A stretch of DNA of 64,000 nucleotides from Orbilia blumenaviensis (GCA_036872755.1 JAVHNS010000012.1:1426001-1490000); one strand, 5' to 3'. Positions 47,379 through 62,130 are shown, counted from the stretch's first letter. Numbers and translations are program-made. The notes: generated by a model from the letters alone, not told the origin.

Positions 47379-50300
47379 TTAGAAATCGTTTGCTCCAAGC
47401 ACTCGTGCATCCAAAACAGCTCCGAGATGTGTTAGCAAAAACTCTTGACCCTTCCTCCTCATCTTAATGATCTCTATCAAAAACGGTAGTGGACTTCTCG
47501 AGAATTTAGATATTGAGTCCTCCCCCTCCTTCTCAAAATTTAGGGCTTGGCGTGTCTTCTGGCTGACCCAACCGTCAATATTTCGTTCTAGGTTACTACC
47601 AATTTCTCCGTAGTATACACCGAGGTGTTTGCAAAACTCTAGGTAGTATTGGTCATCTTGGAAGAAGAGCTGCCCGGCAAAAGTGTTAAGAGCTATACGG
47701 ATGTTTAAGCTTGGTCTCCTGTATAGAGGGGCTTTAGGCAAACTAGGTATGGGACAGAAATCTAGAAACTCAAATGTGGGCATAGCCTTGGCTACCCTCG
47801 GTGCGTAGCAATGCAAAGTGCAAGATTTAGTCTTTCTGATCAGCGGAACAAGTTGGTTCGCCTCATATGGACTCAGCAGAATAAGATTTGAACGGTCTCG
47901 AGTTGACAGAATCCATCTGACTGGGCGTAAGTAATCGCCCATTCTGCCTGAGTTTTCTAGTTCTACTGTATTCATGAAATCCACAGTAGCAAACAGGTTT
48001 GGCGTCCAAGCTTCGCGCTCCAGAAGGGATCGAGCAGATGTTCTTTCATACTGGTTGTAAGCGAGTGAGAAGGCATCTGAGCTTTTATTAAATATTCCGC
48101 TTGCGGCTAAAGAGACGACTGCCGGATGGAGAGAATGTTGTCTGGGCCTCGCTGGCCCTGGGCGTTCGATGGTCACTTCTACTTCCTGTTCCTGGTCTAC
48201 CTCTCGTTCTTGCTCCTCTTGGACCGAGATGTGGTGTGATGGGCTGGCACCGAATTGATCTAAGCGTTGGAAAATCGCTTCTGAGTTATCGGGGGGGGTA
48301 AGCCCCTGGGAAAACCGGTTTACCAAGCTGCCAATCCCATACATGTCTATGAGCGGTCTTGCTTCCTTCTCTATAATATTTTCTCTCAACTGATCTTTGC
48401 GCCCGTTTTCTCGATACCTTTCCCAGCCACCCTTTTTTGTGAGGTACTGGAACCCTTGGTCAGCCCAAATAGAGAAACCGTCTTGTATTTGTCGACAACT
48501 TTCGAGCATGGTCCAATGAAGAACATCGAATGTGTTGATAGGCTCATCTGGTTGTTTCTTTGCTGACTTTTGAACACCCGTGTAGGTGTCCGGGGGTGCT
48601 AAAAACACAATAGAATGTCCATTTCCTAATTTTCGCATCCTCATACACCCTATTTGTCGTGTTAGAAATGCTAGGCTTAACTGCGGGGTTTGAGACGTAC
48701 CTTGAACAAGCTTGTCCTTTACAAGGTTAGGACCAAGCGTGACAGCAGCCCTGGAGCCGACTGGGAGTCTTAGGTCAACACCGCTACGAATTATCACACC
48801 AAAATCAGTGACTGGTTTCATTTCCGCGGCCTTTCGGGCAGGTGCAAATACCGAGTATGAGCCTCATCCAGGAATACTAGCACGCAATCCAGCTGTGTGG
48901 ACAATTCGGAGGACACGAGCGGCTCAACTCTCCCGTCCCTCTTCATAACCAGCAATCGATCGTCCTCGAAGAATACTGCTCCCCGGACTTCGCTCGATGG
49001 ATCAATTTTAAGCCAAGTTTTGGCAACTTGTCGGTTATCGAACTCTATTATCTGAGCACTAACGTCGAGTAGAACGTGTACTTTCGGTGCGAGATCAGCA
49101 ACTAGAGCGAGAAGATCATTCGCTTCTAATCGTATATTGTTTTTATGAGCCTTGATGACAGTGTTCTCTGTTAGTAAAATGTTCTTGAGTATTAAAGAGT
49201 TCGTATGGATCTGCTGAGGAAGATTTGACTGCTGAATAGTTGTTGGCAGAAGGTACTTGTTGTCGTTTGTACCACTAAATCCAGTCGTATTGTGACTTTT
49301 CTGCTCTGCTAAATCCCATGCATTCGTAGAAAGTTTATGGGCAAAATTCTTGGCCTCTCGAGGAAATATGAATTCTGACAGAAAGAAGTCGATGACAGAT
49401 TTATTGTATCGAAAGACCGGGAATACGTCGTTTTCAAATTGTTCTTTATCCAGAAAATTGATACCTCTCAGTTTTGAAAGATTTGGAGAGATATCTGAAT
49501 AACACCTGATCCAGTACTCATAGATCAAGCCTGGGTTGTCTGTTTTACTAAGAAGATCGAAGCAAGTTTGAAGATCTTCTTTTCTTAAGCCACTGTAGTA
49601 ATAAGTAAGGCACGTTAACGTTAGAATTACTTCTGGATGACCAAATTCAGCCCTAATGGCGGGCCGATCCTTTGCTCTGAACGGAACAGCGAGACCAGAG
49701 CGCCTTCGATCCAGGCCATAATTAACTCTATATCGTTTGTCGCGAAGAATGAAGAGGAGAACGCCACCTGCAATCAAACCGCGGAGAAGAAGAAGAGGGA
49801 TTTTCAGACTTCCGCAGACATCGAATAAAGTATTCTGTTCCTCTATCGATATATTTTTGACAGAGATGAATTTTAAGGCCAACTTCTTTTCCTTCAAACG
49901 AAGAAACTTAAGTTTCGATAAGATGCCTGGAACCTTCCCATCGTTTGTACATATGTCTAGGGCAACTTCTTGGAGCATTTGATCTCCGGTAACCGTGTCG
50001 ATAACTCGGATCGGGCGGTATCTGACGCCTTTCGCAGGTCCGACCTCGAGGCCCATCGGGTCTCGTTCAGAGAACTCAATTGCTTTCTCCTGAACAAGGC
50101 CAAGCAGTTCTTGTATTATAGCCCACCTATCTCTACCCCCTTCCAAAGTTAATTGACTCCCCATCGTATATAGTAACTGGTATTTGATATGAAGTATCTC
50201 GTCGCATTCATCCAGGATGTCTCGAGAATTTTTTGACAGCCACTCCTGGCATGCGACCAGCGGCTCTGATATTTCCTGTTGTTCTTGTATTATCTTTTCA

Positions 50301-53300
50301 ACTCCCATCAGTTTGAACGACAATATGTGCTCAGGAAGGGTTAGAATGATGGCTCCGGATTTCATGCAATCTTCATAAAAATTCCTAATCGTCTCGATCC
50401 TCTCCTTTGAAAGATCCATATTTCGCCAAAATGGTAAGTAGTAGACCCGTCTGTCGCACAGACCACCGAGTCTCCGTACCAGAATCTCAAACATCTCATC
50501 AGATAGTGGCTTCGGCACAATGGATCTCACAAGCTTTTTTGTATCAGCAAGGGCAGCAGCTACCGCCGGTACGATTACCTTTCAACATCGGGGTTAGGCA
50601 TGCATCCTGAATAGTTAGGGGAGCGTTGGTTGGCTTATTACTTACAGCAGACTTTCCTTCGCCCATGTTTAGCTGCATTACCGCATTATTCGATTTGCTA
50701 TCGTCCATCATAGAAAAGCCGATACTCGCTTGAACGGGTCGGATCAGCATTTCTGAGTCTAGCTCCAACAAAAGCCAATCGATATATTCTTCCGAATTCC
50801 AGTTCTGCCGCCCTGCATTCCGTACCTCCCGCTCGAACTCTTGAACAAAACCTCTGCATGCCAAGCCTACAAGGCGACTTGCTCTCTGCTCCCATGTTAT
50901 AGCCTCGCCCAGAGCAATGATAGCTCTTACCCATTCACGAGGAAGCTCCCAGCGTTCCGCCAGCCGTAGTCTCCGGAGTAACTGCAACTTGGTGATGTCG
51001 GGCCAAAGCCCGCTCTTCTTTTGAAGCCATTGCACCTTTGTGTTGGGGGATAGGATACGGGATATATCGGACATTAGTTTCTCGACGTTTGCAGCAGCCA
51101 GTCGCTGGTGTGTTTGCAACTCTACTAACGTAACTGGTATCTCTTTGAGACCTCGAGCCAGCCCAGAGTTCCTTAAAGCCTTTATGCTCTCCAGAAGGTC
51201 GTTGGCATACTGTTTCGTGAATTTTTGGTCTGAGTTTTCCAGATAGTTAGCCAGCGAAACAAGTCGCCGGATACTCAGGTTGTCGTCCATTTCTATCTCA
51301 TCATGAATGAGAGAGTACGGTCTTGTAGTTTCTATCTCCAGACTCCCAGGAACCGATCTCTCTTTCAACAATTCTCTCAAAGTGGGGGTGTGCTCTCGTG
51401 GCTGTGACGACTGATCTGCGTGCTCTTGGAGGCAGGTCACAGCCGAATAACCAAATGGCCTCAGCACGGCTACATCGCCTTTTAAATGTTGCAGTCTTGC
51501 GGTTACCTCAGTTAGGTGGTTTGACAATTCCAAGTTCCGGAAACAAGTTTGAAATCTGCCCGTAATATTATCCATTGCCGATGATAGCTTGAGAAGAGGA
51601 TAGTCGCCATAGGGCGGGTAGATAACGCTTTGGTTCGGCCACTGGTCGAGTATTTCCTGGGCAGCATGTTCGACTTGGTGCCGGAGGTCGTTCTCGTAGG
51701 CAGAATGCCGTCTCCTGCGCCACTCTGCTTCCGTTTCACATGATTGTCGTGACCAACTGTCGTATTGGGATTGCTCATATGACAGTGACGATGACTGAAG
51801 AAAATCTTTTATATCCGCTATGTCAGGTTTGGTCCCCATATTCGGCTCGAAAGATCGGTATGGAGGAATTGGGAGGTCGCTAAAAACGGTATTGGTCGCT
51901 ACCACTAGGAGGGACTTCAAGAATTGTCGGTTGGCCGGATTGTCGTACACGAAGAAACTGAACACGAAGAGCAATCCGAATCGATTTCCCTTTGTTGCCT
52001 TCCGACAGAGCTCGTAAAGAGTGCACCATAAATCAGACGGCGCTCTCCCAGCCCACCCCGAAGAATACTCGAGAGCGAAATCTGATAGGCACCCGGTCAA
52101 CATGGGTTTCTCCATAAGCGAATCGAAGTTTGCATCCAGGTCTTGTTTCTCCTGCCATTTAAACGACGCCCTTGCGATATCCTGGGTAGAAGCCTCCCTG
52201 TCACCCACTGTGTTTCTTAGACTCTGTGAAATCGCCATTGAGTTTCGGTTCGAGGCACGTGGGTCCCCCGGGGAGAAATTGCTACTGATGTTTCGTCCTC
52301 GCTCTAATAAGTCGTTTGATCCCATTTCCACAACATCATGCCCCTGTGATCTCTCGATTAGAAACTGACGACGGGTCCAATCGTCGAATATATCCCCGAC
52401 GGCGGCATAGAACTCGTCGTGTTGTACCCACGTTGGTATGCATCCATTCCAACCGACGGTTTGTATCTTACGTGAACGGCTAGAATAGAAGTGCCGTGAC
52501 GGTGTCAGGCTAGCGATCTGGTTTAGAATGCAGGCCTCATCATTGTGAAGCTCTCGGAAACAGAACGAAGCCGCGTTCTTTAGCAGATCCAGGGACTCGC
52601 CAACTCCTGTGCGGCCGGTCAGAGGGTCCTCAATAATCCCGCTCGTCAAAGCGTGAAGGTAGATCCGGGTGTATCGTGCTCTAGGCGTCCCATCATCTCG
52701 AACTTGATTCAGGAACCTATCGATATGGTAGATTGTGTAATTCCGCTCGTCGTCGGTATGATGTATTTCAATAACACAGTGATTGCCAGTCTCCGACAGT
52801 TTTGACTTGATGGAGCCAAACGGAACTAGGGCACATTCTTTATTCAAATGGTCGTTCCTGCTCCTAAGCTTTAGGAAGTTCTTCAGCCCGATGAAAGTCC
52901 CGAGATCCTGACAGCAATCGACAACCCAGCCTTTGAGGGTCTCACACTCGAAAAGGTTCGATTTGTTCAGAAAGAACTTGAGCTTGTACCTGGGTAGGTC
53001 CACAAAGATCCTTGTGTCCTGGTTAGTCGTTGAGACGAGGTAGTCATGAGCTTCGATCGGCTGTAAAGTCCTATGTGCCATAGCATGAATGTTACCACCT
53101 ATATCAAGGAGCTTATCGAAGCCTCTTTCCATAGCCCAAAAGCCATCATTCCTACTGAGAACCCAGTCACCTGCTGACGGGCTTTCTATCCACCAGCGAT
53201 CTGACTGGTAAAATATCACCTCTTCTCGGTTGAGATTTAACCACTGGCTCCCACCTCGGACCAGTGGACTTGGAATCTCGCCCAGAAACTTTTCTGAGGG

Positions 53301-56300
53301 AATGAATTCATAATCCTCTCCATTTTGCTTCCGAATGACCATGTTACCGCCTTCCAGGTGAAAATGTAAGATTGCCCCGTAAAATTTGTTCTTCGTCTGA
53401 TAAGACATATTCGGCATTTTAGATGGAAAGACATCAAATATTCGCTATAACGTGTTAGAAATGTTGTTCGTGGTTGGCTACCAACCGAAACGATCTCAAC
53501 TTACATTTCCGAATAATTTAACGTAGCTCCCGTGTGTGAAGTAGCCCTCGGGAAGCCTCCCGTTGGGTTTCCCGTTAACAAGCAATTTCCCCTGTAAGAT
53601 GTTCAAGTGGACCACCATGGTCTCAGAGCCGTCACATCCATCTGAACTCAATTTCCACCAGCGATCAGCTGGTTGACTGAGCTGACGCCACGTCCCAAAT
53701 AGTTTCTGAGCCGGAAAAACAGCCTTAAGAACGCTGAACAAAATTCTGGGGTCTTGACGGATACATTCGTGGACGTAGCCTTCCGCAGTTATTGCAAACC
53801 GCCGGTTAGCTTCCAACAAAAAGCTGAGATCCTGTGGTAGTTTTGAAAAAATTCCAAAGCAGTTATCGTGAACAGTAATCTGACAAACAAGGAATTGAAC
53901 AACATCTTCAGGGAGGCTAAACATGTGAGACAGAAGATCCTGGTCGACGTCGAAAGTGCTACATTGTATTCCCGAGATCTTGAGCAGCCAATACCAGAGA
54001 GTTTTGACCAAATCGGGCTCAAACGCGGCTTCGAGTTTTGACTGGATGCTTTTGATCCAAGGGTCGCAAACCTTTCGCGCTTCCTTCAGGAAACCGACAA
54101 CATCCAACTTCACGCTACAATGGCCTGCGGTCACTAAGCGACGCGCGAGCAAAATAAAGAGTTTGAGTCTGTTCGCCTGCTCCCAGTTGTCTTTGAGTAC
54201 GCTCAACTCTTGACGTAGAGATTTCAGAAGTTCCCGTGAAAGCTCCTCCTCTGAGAGTGTGAGATGAGAGTCTCTCCTCCAGTCGGAACCGTCAGTGGCC
54301 ACCCCAGCATGGCAAGCTGCGTGCAAAACGAGCGTAAATACGGATTCGTCTTTGAAAGCTAGATCATCTTTTTGGAGCTCAGTAAGAATGTTGTGCCACT
54401 GAATACGGTCACCTGATCGAAGAGAAGCGAACGCTTCGTACTCGTGAAGTGTCAAAGACGCTGGGCACTTGTGTTGCTCAGCAATCACCGTGTTGTGAGT
54501 GTGGCTAGTGTGATTTACCGCGTATGACAACGCCTCGTAAGGAGTCTTCGACAGGTCTGATTCGCATAATGGGACAAGACTATGAGTTTTGTGGCGAGAT
54601 TCAATCCATTCCTCCTTCTCAGCATCTAACGGTAGATAACGGCCAGCATGTTCCACCAGAACCCTGCTTTCGTCGGCAGGAATTCTGATTTCGGAACAAA
54701 TTGGATTTGCCTTAGATGCCCATGTAACTCGACCACAGGAGTGGGATTTGACGGAAGCGAGAATGTCCCAGTTATTGAAGCCGTAAAAATTGGCTGCAAG
54801 GGGCGACTCATTGTCAACGCTTTTGCAGACATCCAGCATAATGTAATATGTTACATCCCTCCAAGTGACAAAGTGCTCTGGTGGTTGTAGCTCAAAAACT
54901 ACCACCTTGATTTCATTTTCGTCTATCGGAAGTGGCCACTCGTTGACTTTAATCCTCATAGATGCTGCTTGGTTCTCCAGGTTACATTTGCGGCAAGGGC
55001 TCCAATGGTAAGAATCACCCTTCTGGTTTATCCTATAGTCGCAGGACAGCCCTTGAGCATCCCGCCGGAGTTGTTCATACTGCTCATTTAGTCGCTCCCG
55101 CTCTCTCTTCTTCTCTTCTCTAGCGGCCTCAGCTCTCCGGATAATTTCCGACCTCAAGGTTTGCAGATCAATCGATTGATTATAGTAGTGGACTGCAAAG
55201 TTGGTCGCGGATATCTGTCTACCAAAAACTGATGATCGATTCGATTCCTTCGCGGTTGAATGACGGTATTGAAGATAGTCTTCAATCCTAAGAAGTCGTT
55301 CCATATCTTCTTTTTGAATAAATAGAACTGGTTCAAGCAACTCGCTTGGGAGCTCCGGTGAATAGTGAAGTAGCAAAGGCTCCTTTCCACCAATAATTTT
55401 GTCAAGCCACACCCACATTTCCATTATTGTAAGAATCATCCTTGAAGTATCAAGAATGTTGTGATTAACATACGCCTGTGATGCTTTCATGTGATACTGC
55501 CTGATATTCGTGGATAGAAAACTGATGACGTCCGCTTGATCGTCCATAGACACAGAAGAACACCAGTTTTCTAGATTTTCCTTTATCCAGTTCTCGAAAT
55601 CAATCAAACTGATTGCTGCCTCAGTCTCTGTCCCCTTTGGTAGTTTCGGAGGCGAGTCTAAAGCGATATGGCGTTGTTTCTCTCGGGGGTCGTTGACCAC
55701 CGGTATGATGACACTAGGACTTCGGTACGCCTTTATTCGCTCCTCCACCCAAGCAGAAGTATTTCGCAAGTGAAGACGGGTATTTTCTGTGATATTCGCA
55801 GCAGTGTTTAAATCAAATTCCCATTCGACCATCCGTTTCGAACCTGAAATTTCAACCTGCCAACGGCTTGAAAGTACGTCGAATGCTTTTCTTGCTGTGC
55901 TCGAAGTCCTCTCGAGCATAGTTAGAGGGAGTTTTGTCTCTCCAATTTTGGAAGCCCGGCAGGCGAGTTTGCGGCTGGTGCAAGATAGAGAATAACTATC
56001 AATTTCAAGCCGGCTAGCTTGGTCGAGGATGACACGAACTGTCTCCAACAAGAAGCATTTGTACTCGTCGTAACCTAAGGCGATTTGTAGAGCTACTCGG
56101 ACGACCAACCATAACCCGCTTCGCCTCCACGGGTCCAGAGCAGATTTACAATTAGCCTCATCCCGCAAGCTCTTCCATATGCTCTGTGCCGCAAACTCCT
56201 TCCCGATCCCACGCATCATTCCGGTAAAAAGCTCAATGATGTATCGCGGATCAGCGACATCTCTAGTCTCCGATAAGTCGTTCCCACCCTCTCGAGACTT

Positions 56301-57033
56301 GGAAAGAGTTTCGGTTTGCTGGACATTCATATGGTGTAGAAAACTACCAAGTTCTCTCAAGAAGGCGGGGTCCTTAGCTACTTCCCACGGTATTGCGGTC
56401 GCAGGGCCTGGGAATTTGCATTTTAGGCGCCCCTTACAACCCAAAATAGCCTCCGGAACGGGAGAAGCTTCGAAAACTTCTACTTGAAGAGAGTCTTCAT
56501 GTCTTCGGAAAATAATTCCTGCATTTTGCTTGAAAACATGTAGCGCAAATATATCTACACCTCCTTGTCAATATCTATTTAGTTAATCTTCTAGGGTTTT
56601 AGGAGATCTCCATACCCCCTTCTTCTAAATGTAATATCGTATCTCTCAACCGTTGCGGGAAATCTGCAGCAGGCTCATGGATTCTAGCTGTCAACTCCAA
56701 GATCTTCTTCGCTTTGATTGAGGCGGGTGAGTTCGAGCTGTAGGAAATGTACTCCCCAGCCACCCCAGCTAGAAACTCTAGCAGCTCGAAGTTTTTTGAC
56801 CTCAGATCATTTTCTTCTTGTTGCGGAACTCTTGGTGGTAGGATGACATGATTAATTATGAAACGAAGCGTGTCTTTGTTTAGGCCTGCGATCTGGACGT
56901 ATTAGTCACATCCCTACAGGGAGACACAAGCCAATATATGAGGAAACTGACCCGGAAACGGAGGCACCGTTCTGAGGCCTGTCGTGCTGGGCAAAAGCCG
57001 GCTATGGTCGTGAAGTAGGTTGGGTATGGTCAT
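47379..57033 (-). CDS. giant DUF6606-DUF3638-DUF3645 protein (helicase-like), more than 3,060 residues
   Basis: Exons on the minus strand: a short first exon near 57033, then 56892-56616, 56554-53505, 53444-50646, 50578-48852, 48783-48701 and 48649-47379. From the second exon on they give 3,068 residues in one frame with six GT-AG introns. The N-terminus has the DUF6606 hallmark INHVILPPRVPQ. The centre has LNMGEGKSAVIVPAVAAAL (a Walker A-like loop) and DILDECDEILHIKYQL, the DUF3638 motif. LDEAHTRGVDLRLPVGSRA, assembled across an intron, and CMRMRKLGNGHS follow in DUF3645. The C-terminus EIIKMRRKGQEFLLTHLG matches the family end. These proteins look like ATP-driven remodellers; databases sometimes label them ubiquitin hydrolase, which I cannot confirm. 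The exact start is uncertain: exon 1 joins in frame only with a weak GTGCCT donor. Confidence 0.88.
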
Positions 57034-60000
57034 GGTTGCGTGATAGTCATGTATGATCGTCCGCTATCCATATGTTTGGGCAAATGTAAAGGCGGTTCCG
57101 GAAAGCTTGATTCTACGATCAAATATGTATCGGAATCGGCTATATTTGTATTTCTTATCTAGCTGCTGCCAAATCTGTTGATTATCATCTGCAGATCTGC
57201 ACCTTGTGCCTTAAGCCTTGAATGAACATATATTGATGGGTAGCTATCGATAGGCAACTATATCGTGCCTGAAACCAAAGTCTCAAGCATTGATTGGCCC
57301 AAAACTATAGTCAGAATCCTCGATGGAGCTCGCCGCTTTTAAGGCGCACACGGCAAGTAGCATCTCTACACGATCATTAGTATAAACGACTGATTAGAGA
57401 TAACTTGCCCTAGTGGAACGCTAAGGTCACGTCATGTCTTACCACCGTTTCGGCGACGACGTCAGGCCTTCGTGGAGATAGGCGACTTCATATATTGCCG
57501 CCATTAGTACGTGTTTCAATAGATGAGATCTCTGGTGGAAGGAACGATAGAAGCTAACATCCTCGCGATCTAATGCTATTCAAGCGACAATCCAGCTCCT
57601 GATTCATTTTAAGAATGAATAATTTTTGCCAAGGATTGGGATACGAGGCGGGCGTGTGGTACAGCAAAAGTTGAACTCTCAGCTGTCTTGATACTTCTGT
57701 TAGGGTATTCGGAGAATGCCATAGATGCTTAGGCACCCGTCTACAAAATGTAAACTATTTACCGCCTTTCGAATTTGTATCACCATACCTTTGGTCTGAC
57801 AACGTAGCCTATTGATATTACCAAAAGAATACGTAGGTTATATGATTTCCGAACGCAGATGAAACGGCTGGCACCTCGTGAGAATTTTATAGACTACTAA
57901 GTCTAACCCAAAGCTCAAGACCAAAACGCCCGAACCTTGGGCCTCAGCCGCGATTTGACTAACAGCCCGTTTATATGGCTTATCCAAACGTGAAAGGCGT
58001 ATTTTCTTGCTTTTAAATTTTGCTGAAATCTTTTGACGTCTATGTATAAGGCTTATTGTAGCTTTAGGGAATAATTTGTTTTCAATGTGGGTGTTCTCTC
58101 TTTACAGGAATTGAATTTAAATTCTTGAGAAGGGAGAAAGTCTCAAGTTCGGAATTATTTCGGTAGAGTAATGTGTGATACTAAAGAATCCGGCAGTTTT
58201 CTAACAGCCTCGCCACGTTGGGATATTGGAGATGTTGCTAGGAGCAGCCAACTCTAAGTATATCTGTTAAAACCTGTGGTATTTGCTAGGTAGGTTTATA
58301 CTAACAGGCTGGAACAATCCGATGTGATGCAATAAGTAGTGTTGATAAACTTGAGTCCAGAAACCTTTTTTTGTCATCTTCCACACAAGCATGCTTTGTT
58401 TCAATTCCCATTAGTAAAACTATTTTGTATAATAAATCGATGATACGAAGTAGAATCATTTTGTATACTTGAAAGGAAAATTGACCTACTTGGCAAATTT
58501 TTGGATAATTGGAAGCCAGAGAGCATTAACACGTAAGTTGGAATCGCCACGACAGATGCAGGTGGTGGGTAAAGCTTTAAGCAAACAGAGGTATAAGATC
58601 ATATTGGTCAAGCGTAGACCCAATGAGGGGTACCCTATACTGCAGACAGATTTGTGTTGGGCCTGTTGGATATCGCAGCCCCGGAACCTGCCTGGTCGAA
58701 ACAGTGTTAGGCATATAATGGAGATTAGTTCAGGTATAGATAACGCGGACAGCCTTTTGGCTTAACAAACAGAAGCAAAGCATATGCGAAAATACAACAC
58801 CGATTTAATGGATATTACGGAGTTTCATTTTGCCTCGCCCATCATCGTAAGACCGAGAAAACTCTTTTCATATAATGTATTCACGCAAATTACACGAAGA
58901 CGTTCAAAGTAGAAGAATCTGGGCATGAAAAACAGTTCTGAGTATCACTCGACGAAGGCAACATTCAGCAGGAAAGCTGCGGTTTCTTCCATAAATTTTC
59001 GATTTCGGAATTTTGAATTTTATGGTAGGTGTGGGAAGGCTTAAGGCCGGTAGTTTCCGATCCAACTTAAGTGCTTACCTAGCCATTCTAAAAACGGTCA
59101 ACTCCCCTGCAAGCACCTGGGACCTGCAGTATCTCGAATGAGATATTTTAGGCAGATCCATAAAAACTGCCTGAAAACCTTCAACTCCAGGCACCGTTCA
59201 ATAGAATTTGCTTTAGTATGCAAGGAATTACGAATTTCTTTTTCCGTAAACGAATCTCATTCGATACGCTAGGGGCACTACTTCCGACGCTGACCACTAT
59301 AACGAATGTTAACCTTATGAAGGTCAAGCGTATGTATGCAGCAACGATATTTGCTTGAGTTATCCCCCAAAGACTTTCTGCAAGGCATAAGGCCATTGCA
59401 TTATGCCCGCCCATCCCCAAGTCTATTAGTATCAACATCTTTATCAGCAACATGTTAACACTAAGCGAAAATAGGATTTATTCAAGACTGCAGATGTGGT
59501 CGCCAATTCCGTTATAATAAAGTAAATCCAGCCTATAGAATAGTCGCGGTCGTTCTAGATCTCCATTGACTCGCTAATTTGATTTTTTGAATGATATCCA
59601 AGATAAAAGTCACGAAAATCTTTGTTAAACAAAACTCTGCTAGGAAAGAATGGAGAATGGTAGGTAGAAACTGATGGTGGGTAGTAGTTATATTTTGGAC
59701 TTGAGTCATGCGCTCTACGACAACACGCCAACCCGGTTTCAGCAACCCATACCCCGTAGGAACGGGCGTAGACATCTACAACAACGTGGGATACAACCAT
59801 GAAAGTTACTGCGAAGATAGCAAAATCAAAAATTACAGCATAACCCTAAGCATGGTACTTTGGTTAAATGCAAATGTATATGGCTGAAGTAATATCGGCC
59901 TAAGATATTTGAATAACTTAGCCGTTGCTTCCTTAACCCTACAAGCCTCCTCAACCAAAGGATATGAGAAAACCAGTTCGCTGCCACTTTTCATTTTTTC

Positions 60001-62084
60001 CACGAACGAAAAAGTCATTCGAAGATATTAGTCTAAAAGTATTCTTCCATAAAATTTTTGTTACAGCAGACATTTCGGTAGAAAAAATCTCAGAGGATCT
60101 TAGACTCGATGCTGACGAGAGCGGAAAATTTCCTGTTGGAGCTCTACCCTCTTCATTCATTCCGACTCGCCCGCCGGGAAGAGCCAACTGAACCACCCCT
60201 CGGGGCACGGTGGGAAATATGGATTATCGAAACGAACCACTCCTGCATAAGGTAGATTTGGGCAGCAGCCAAGAATTCTCCGCGAGCTACGTGAAAGACT
60301 GGTCATAAACTTTCATGAATGTCCTCTAATAGCAACGGCTAGCTAGTCAGTATTTTAGCGATATGCCCTGGATTGATATACGAGAGCAAGCCAAAAGAAA
60401 TGCACTGTTACCACAACTTGTTCGATTTAGAAAGCTGAATTTGCCTAAGATAAATATCCTGTAACTTTCTAAACCTTACAAACAGGATATTGCCACCAGA
60501 CCTCCAGCTGGAGATTACAATAGCATAAATTAAAATATAAGGACCGGGTACCTCGTACTGCTCGCTGTTGTCGTGCCGCCGGCAGCAATAACCACGCATA
60601 GCCCGTCTGGCATGCATGCATTCATCCACGCAGTTATTCAGGCAGAGTTGCCATTATTTGCCTCGCCCCATTCAAATTTCTTATTTATTCCCCCGTGAGG
60701 TCGAGTTGGCCGTATCCGGAATGCGTTGAAACTAGCACACAACACCAAGTATATGGTGTGAATCACTCCAAAGTCTATATAGATAACTTTGCAATTTTAC
60801 GAAACAAAGAAAAAAGTTTAAAAAAAAAAGTGGCGGAATAAACCCCGTATAGTCCCTCATTTGCAATCTCACGATGCTAGCATACGCTTATGACATCACA
60901 CGGATCGATTACGTAGATGTGAACTATCAAATGTTTTTCTTGTAAGGAAATAGCGGAGTAGGCGTCTCCCGCAGCTAATTCGATTTAAAATCCTTAGCGG
61001 TTGGCCGTTCTAGCAACCTCAAAATCATCAAACGACTCCCCAATCAAATATAGCAATAGTAAACAATAACGGAGTTGACTCCCGACAGACGTTCAGCTCT
61101 TCATATCATCCAATTTGACTGCCTCTCAAAAAAATGGAAGATTGGGTATGCCCATTATTAATATCTTAGAATCACTGTCGTATAACAGAAGACTAAAATA
61201 ATGTCAATAGCTAAACGTACTTTCACCCCAACTTAGCCCAGCACAAATGATCATCTTCACGGAACGGAAGTTCACCAGTTACAACTGGGATCCTCCAAAC
61301 ATCTCTGCTATCCCGATAAACGACAGTACATCTGCGTTCGATTTAACAGATATGGCAAAAATTGAAAACTACAAAAGAGAAACAGTAATACGCGCCATTA
61401 CTGAACTTAACCAGAAGGAAATTCGGCAAGGGTATCGATGGGTCATTTCTGGGTTACGACGGACGGACGATGCGCTTTTATTGATTGCCAAAGTTGTTCA
61501 AAACAATTAATTTCCATAACATCCTCAAAATCACTTTCTATTTCTTTTTATTCTATGAACTACAGCTGAATACTAGTATTGGAGAGATCGTTACTGCGCG
61601 AATAGACGGCTTTATAGGAGATCTATCGAAAGAATAACTAATTATATATATATGACTGATATTTTACCCTGCAGTTAATAGGTTTTGGTAGTATTTGAAT
61701 TTAGAGTTGTGGTTTATGTTATTACTGGGTTGGCAGCACTCCAATCTGTTCTGTGTTGTTGTTGCAAAATAATTTTGACACTGGAGACTGCCCGAAAGCG
61801 CGACCTTCATAGCTGCGGTATATATATAGACCGGAACAATCCGATGGGATACGATAGCCGGTATTATTGGAGCTCAACTTCAGGCACCCTTTGACTATTC
61901 GGTGTCAGTGTATTATCGCACATTATGAAATATAAGTCAATTTGACAAAACAGCTCTAATCCTATTATTTACATGAAAAATCAGATTTCTTCATTTTTAC
62001 TTACTATTTCCTAATATTCATAAATATTTTTAATATTATAATAAATAAAAAAATTATATATATTAAATATTATACCTACCTACC
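57034..62084. other. 5 kb region without a recognisable gene
   Basis: Short frames of 60-98 codons on both strands and no domains. The best of them, 61247-61510, has a CT-rich leader-like stretch upstream (about 61080-61135), but an upstream exon could not be joined in frame. An AT-rich patch at 61980-62085 marks the border to the repeat-rich terminal region. Confidence 0.4.
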
Positions 62085-62130
62085 AAGCATTGCACCCGCA
62101 ACTTCGGTCCGGAGTTACTCCCAAAAAACC

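Noticed and set aside
50544..53417. Separate proteins for each long minus-strand frame at 47.4-56.4 kb
   Set aside because: The frames join in phase through GT-AG introns and each junction restores a conserved family motif (GEGKSAVIVP, DEAHTRG, QGCMRMRKL), so they are exons of one gene.
61247..61510. A small two-exon gene starting with ATG at about 61133
   Set aside because: The leader looks plausible, but no GT donor after ATGGAAGATTGG joins in frame with the 87-codon frame; support is too weak.
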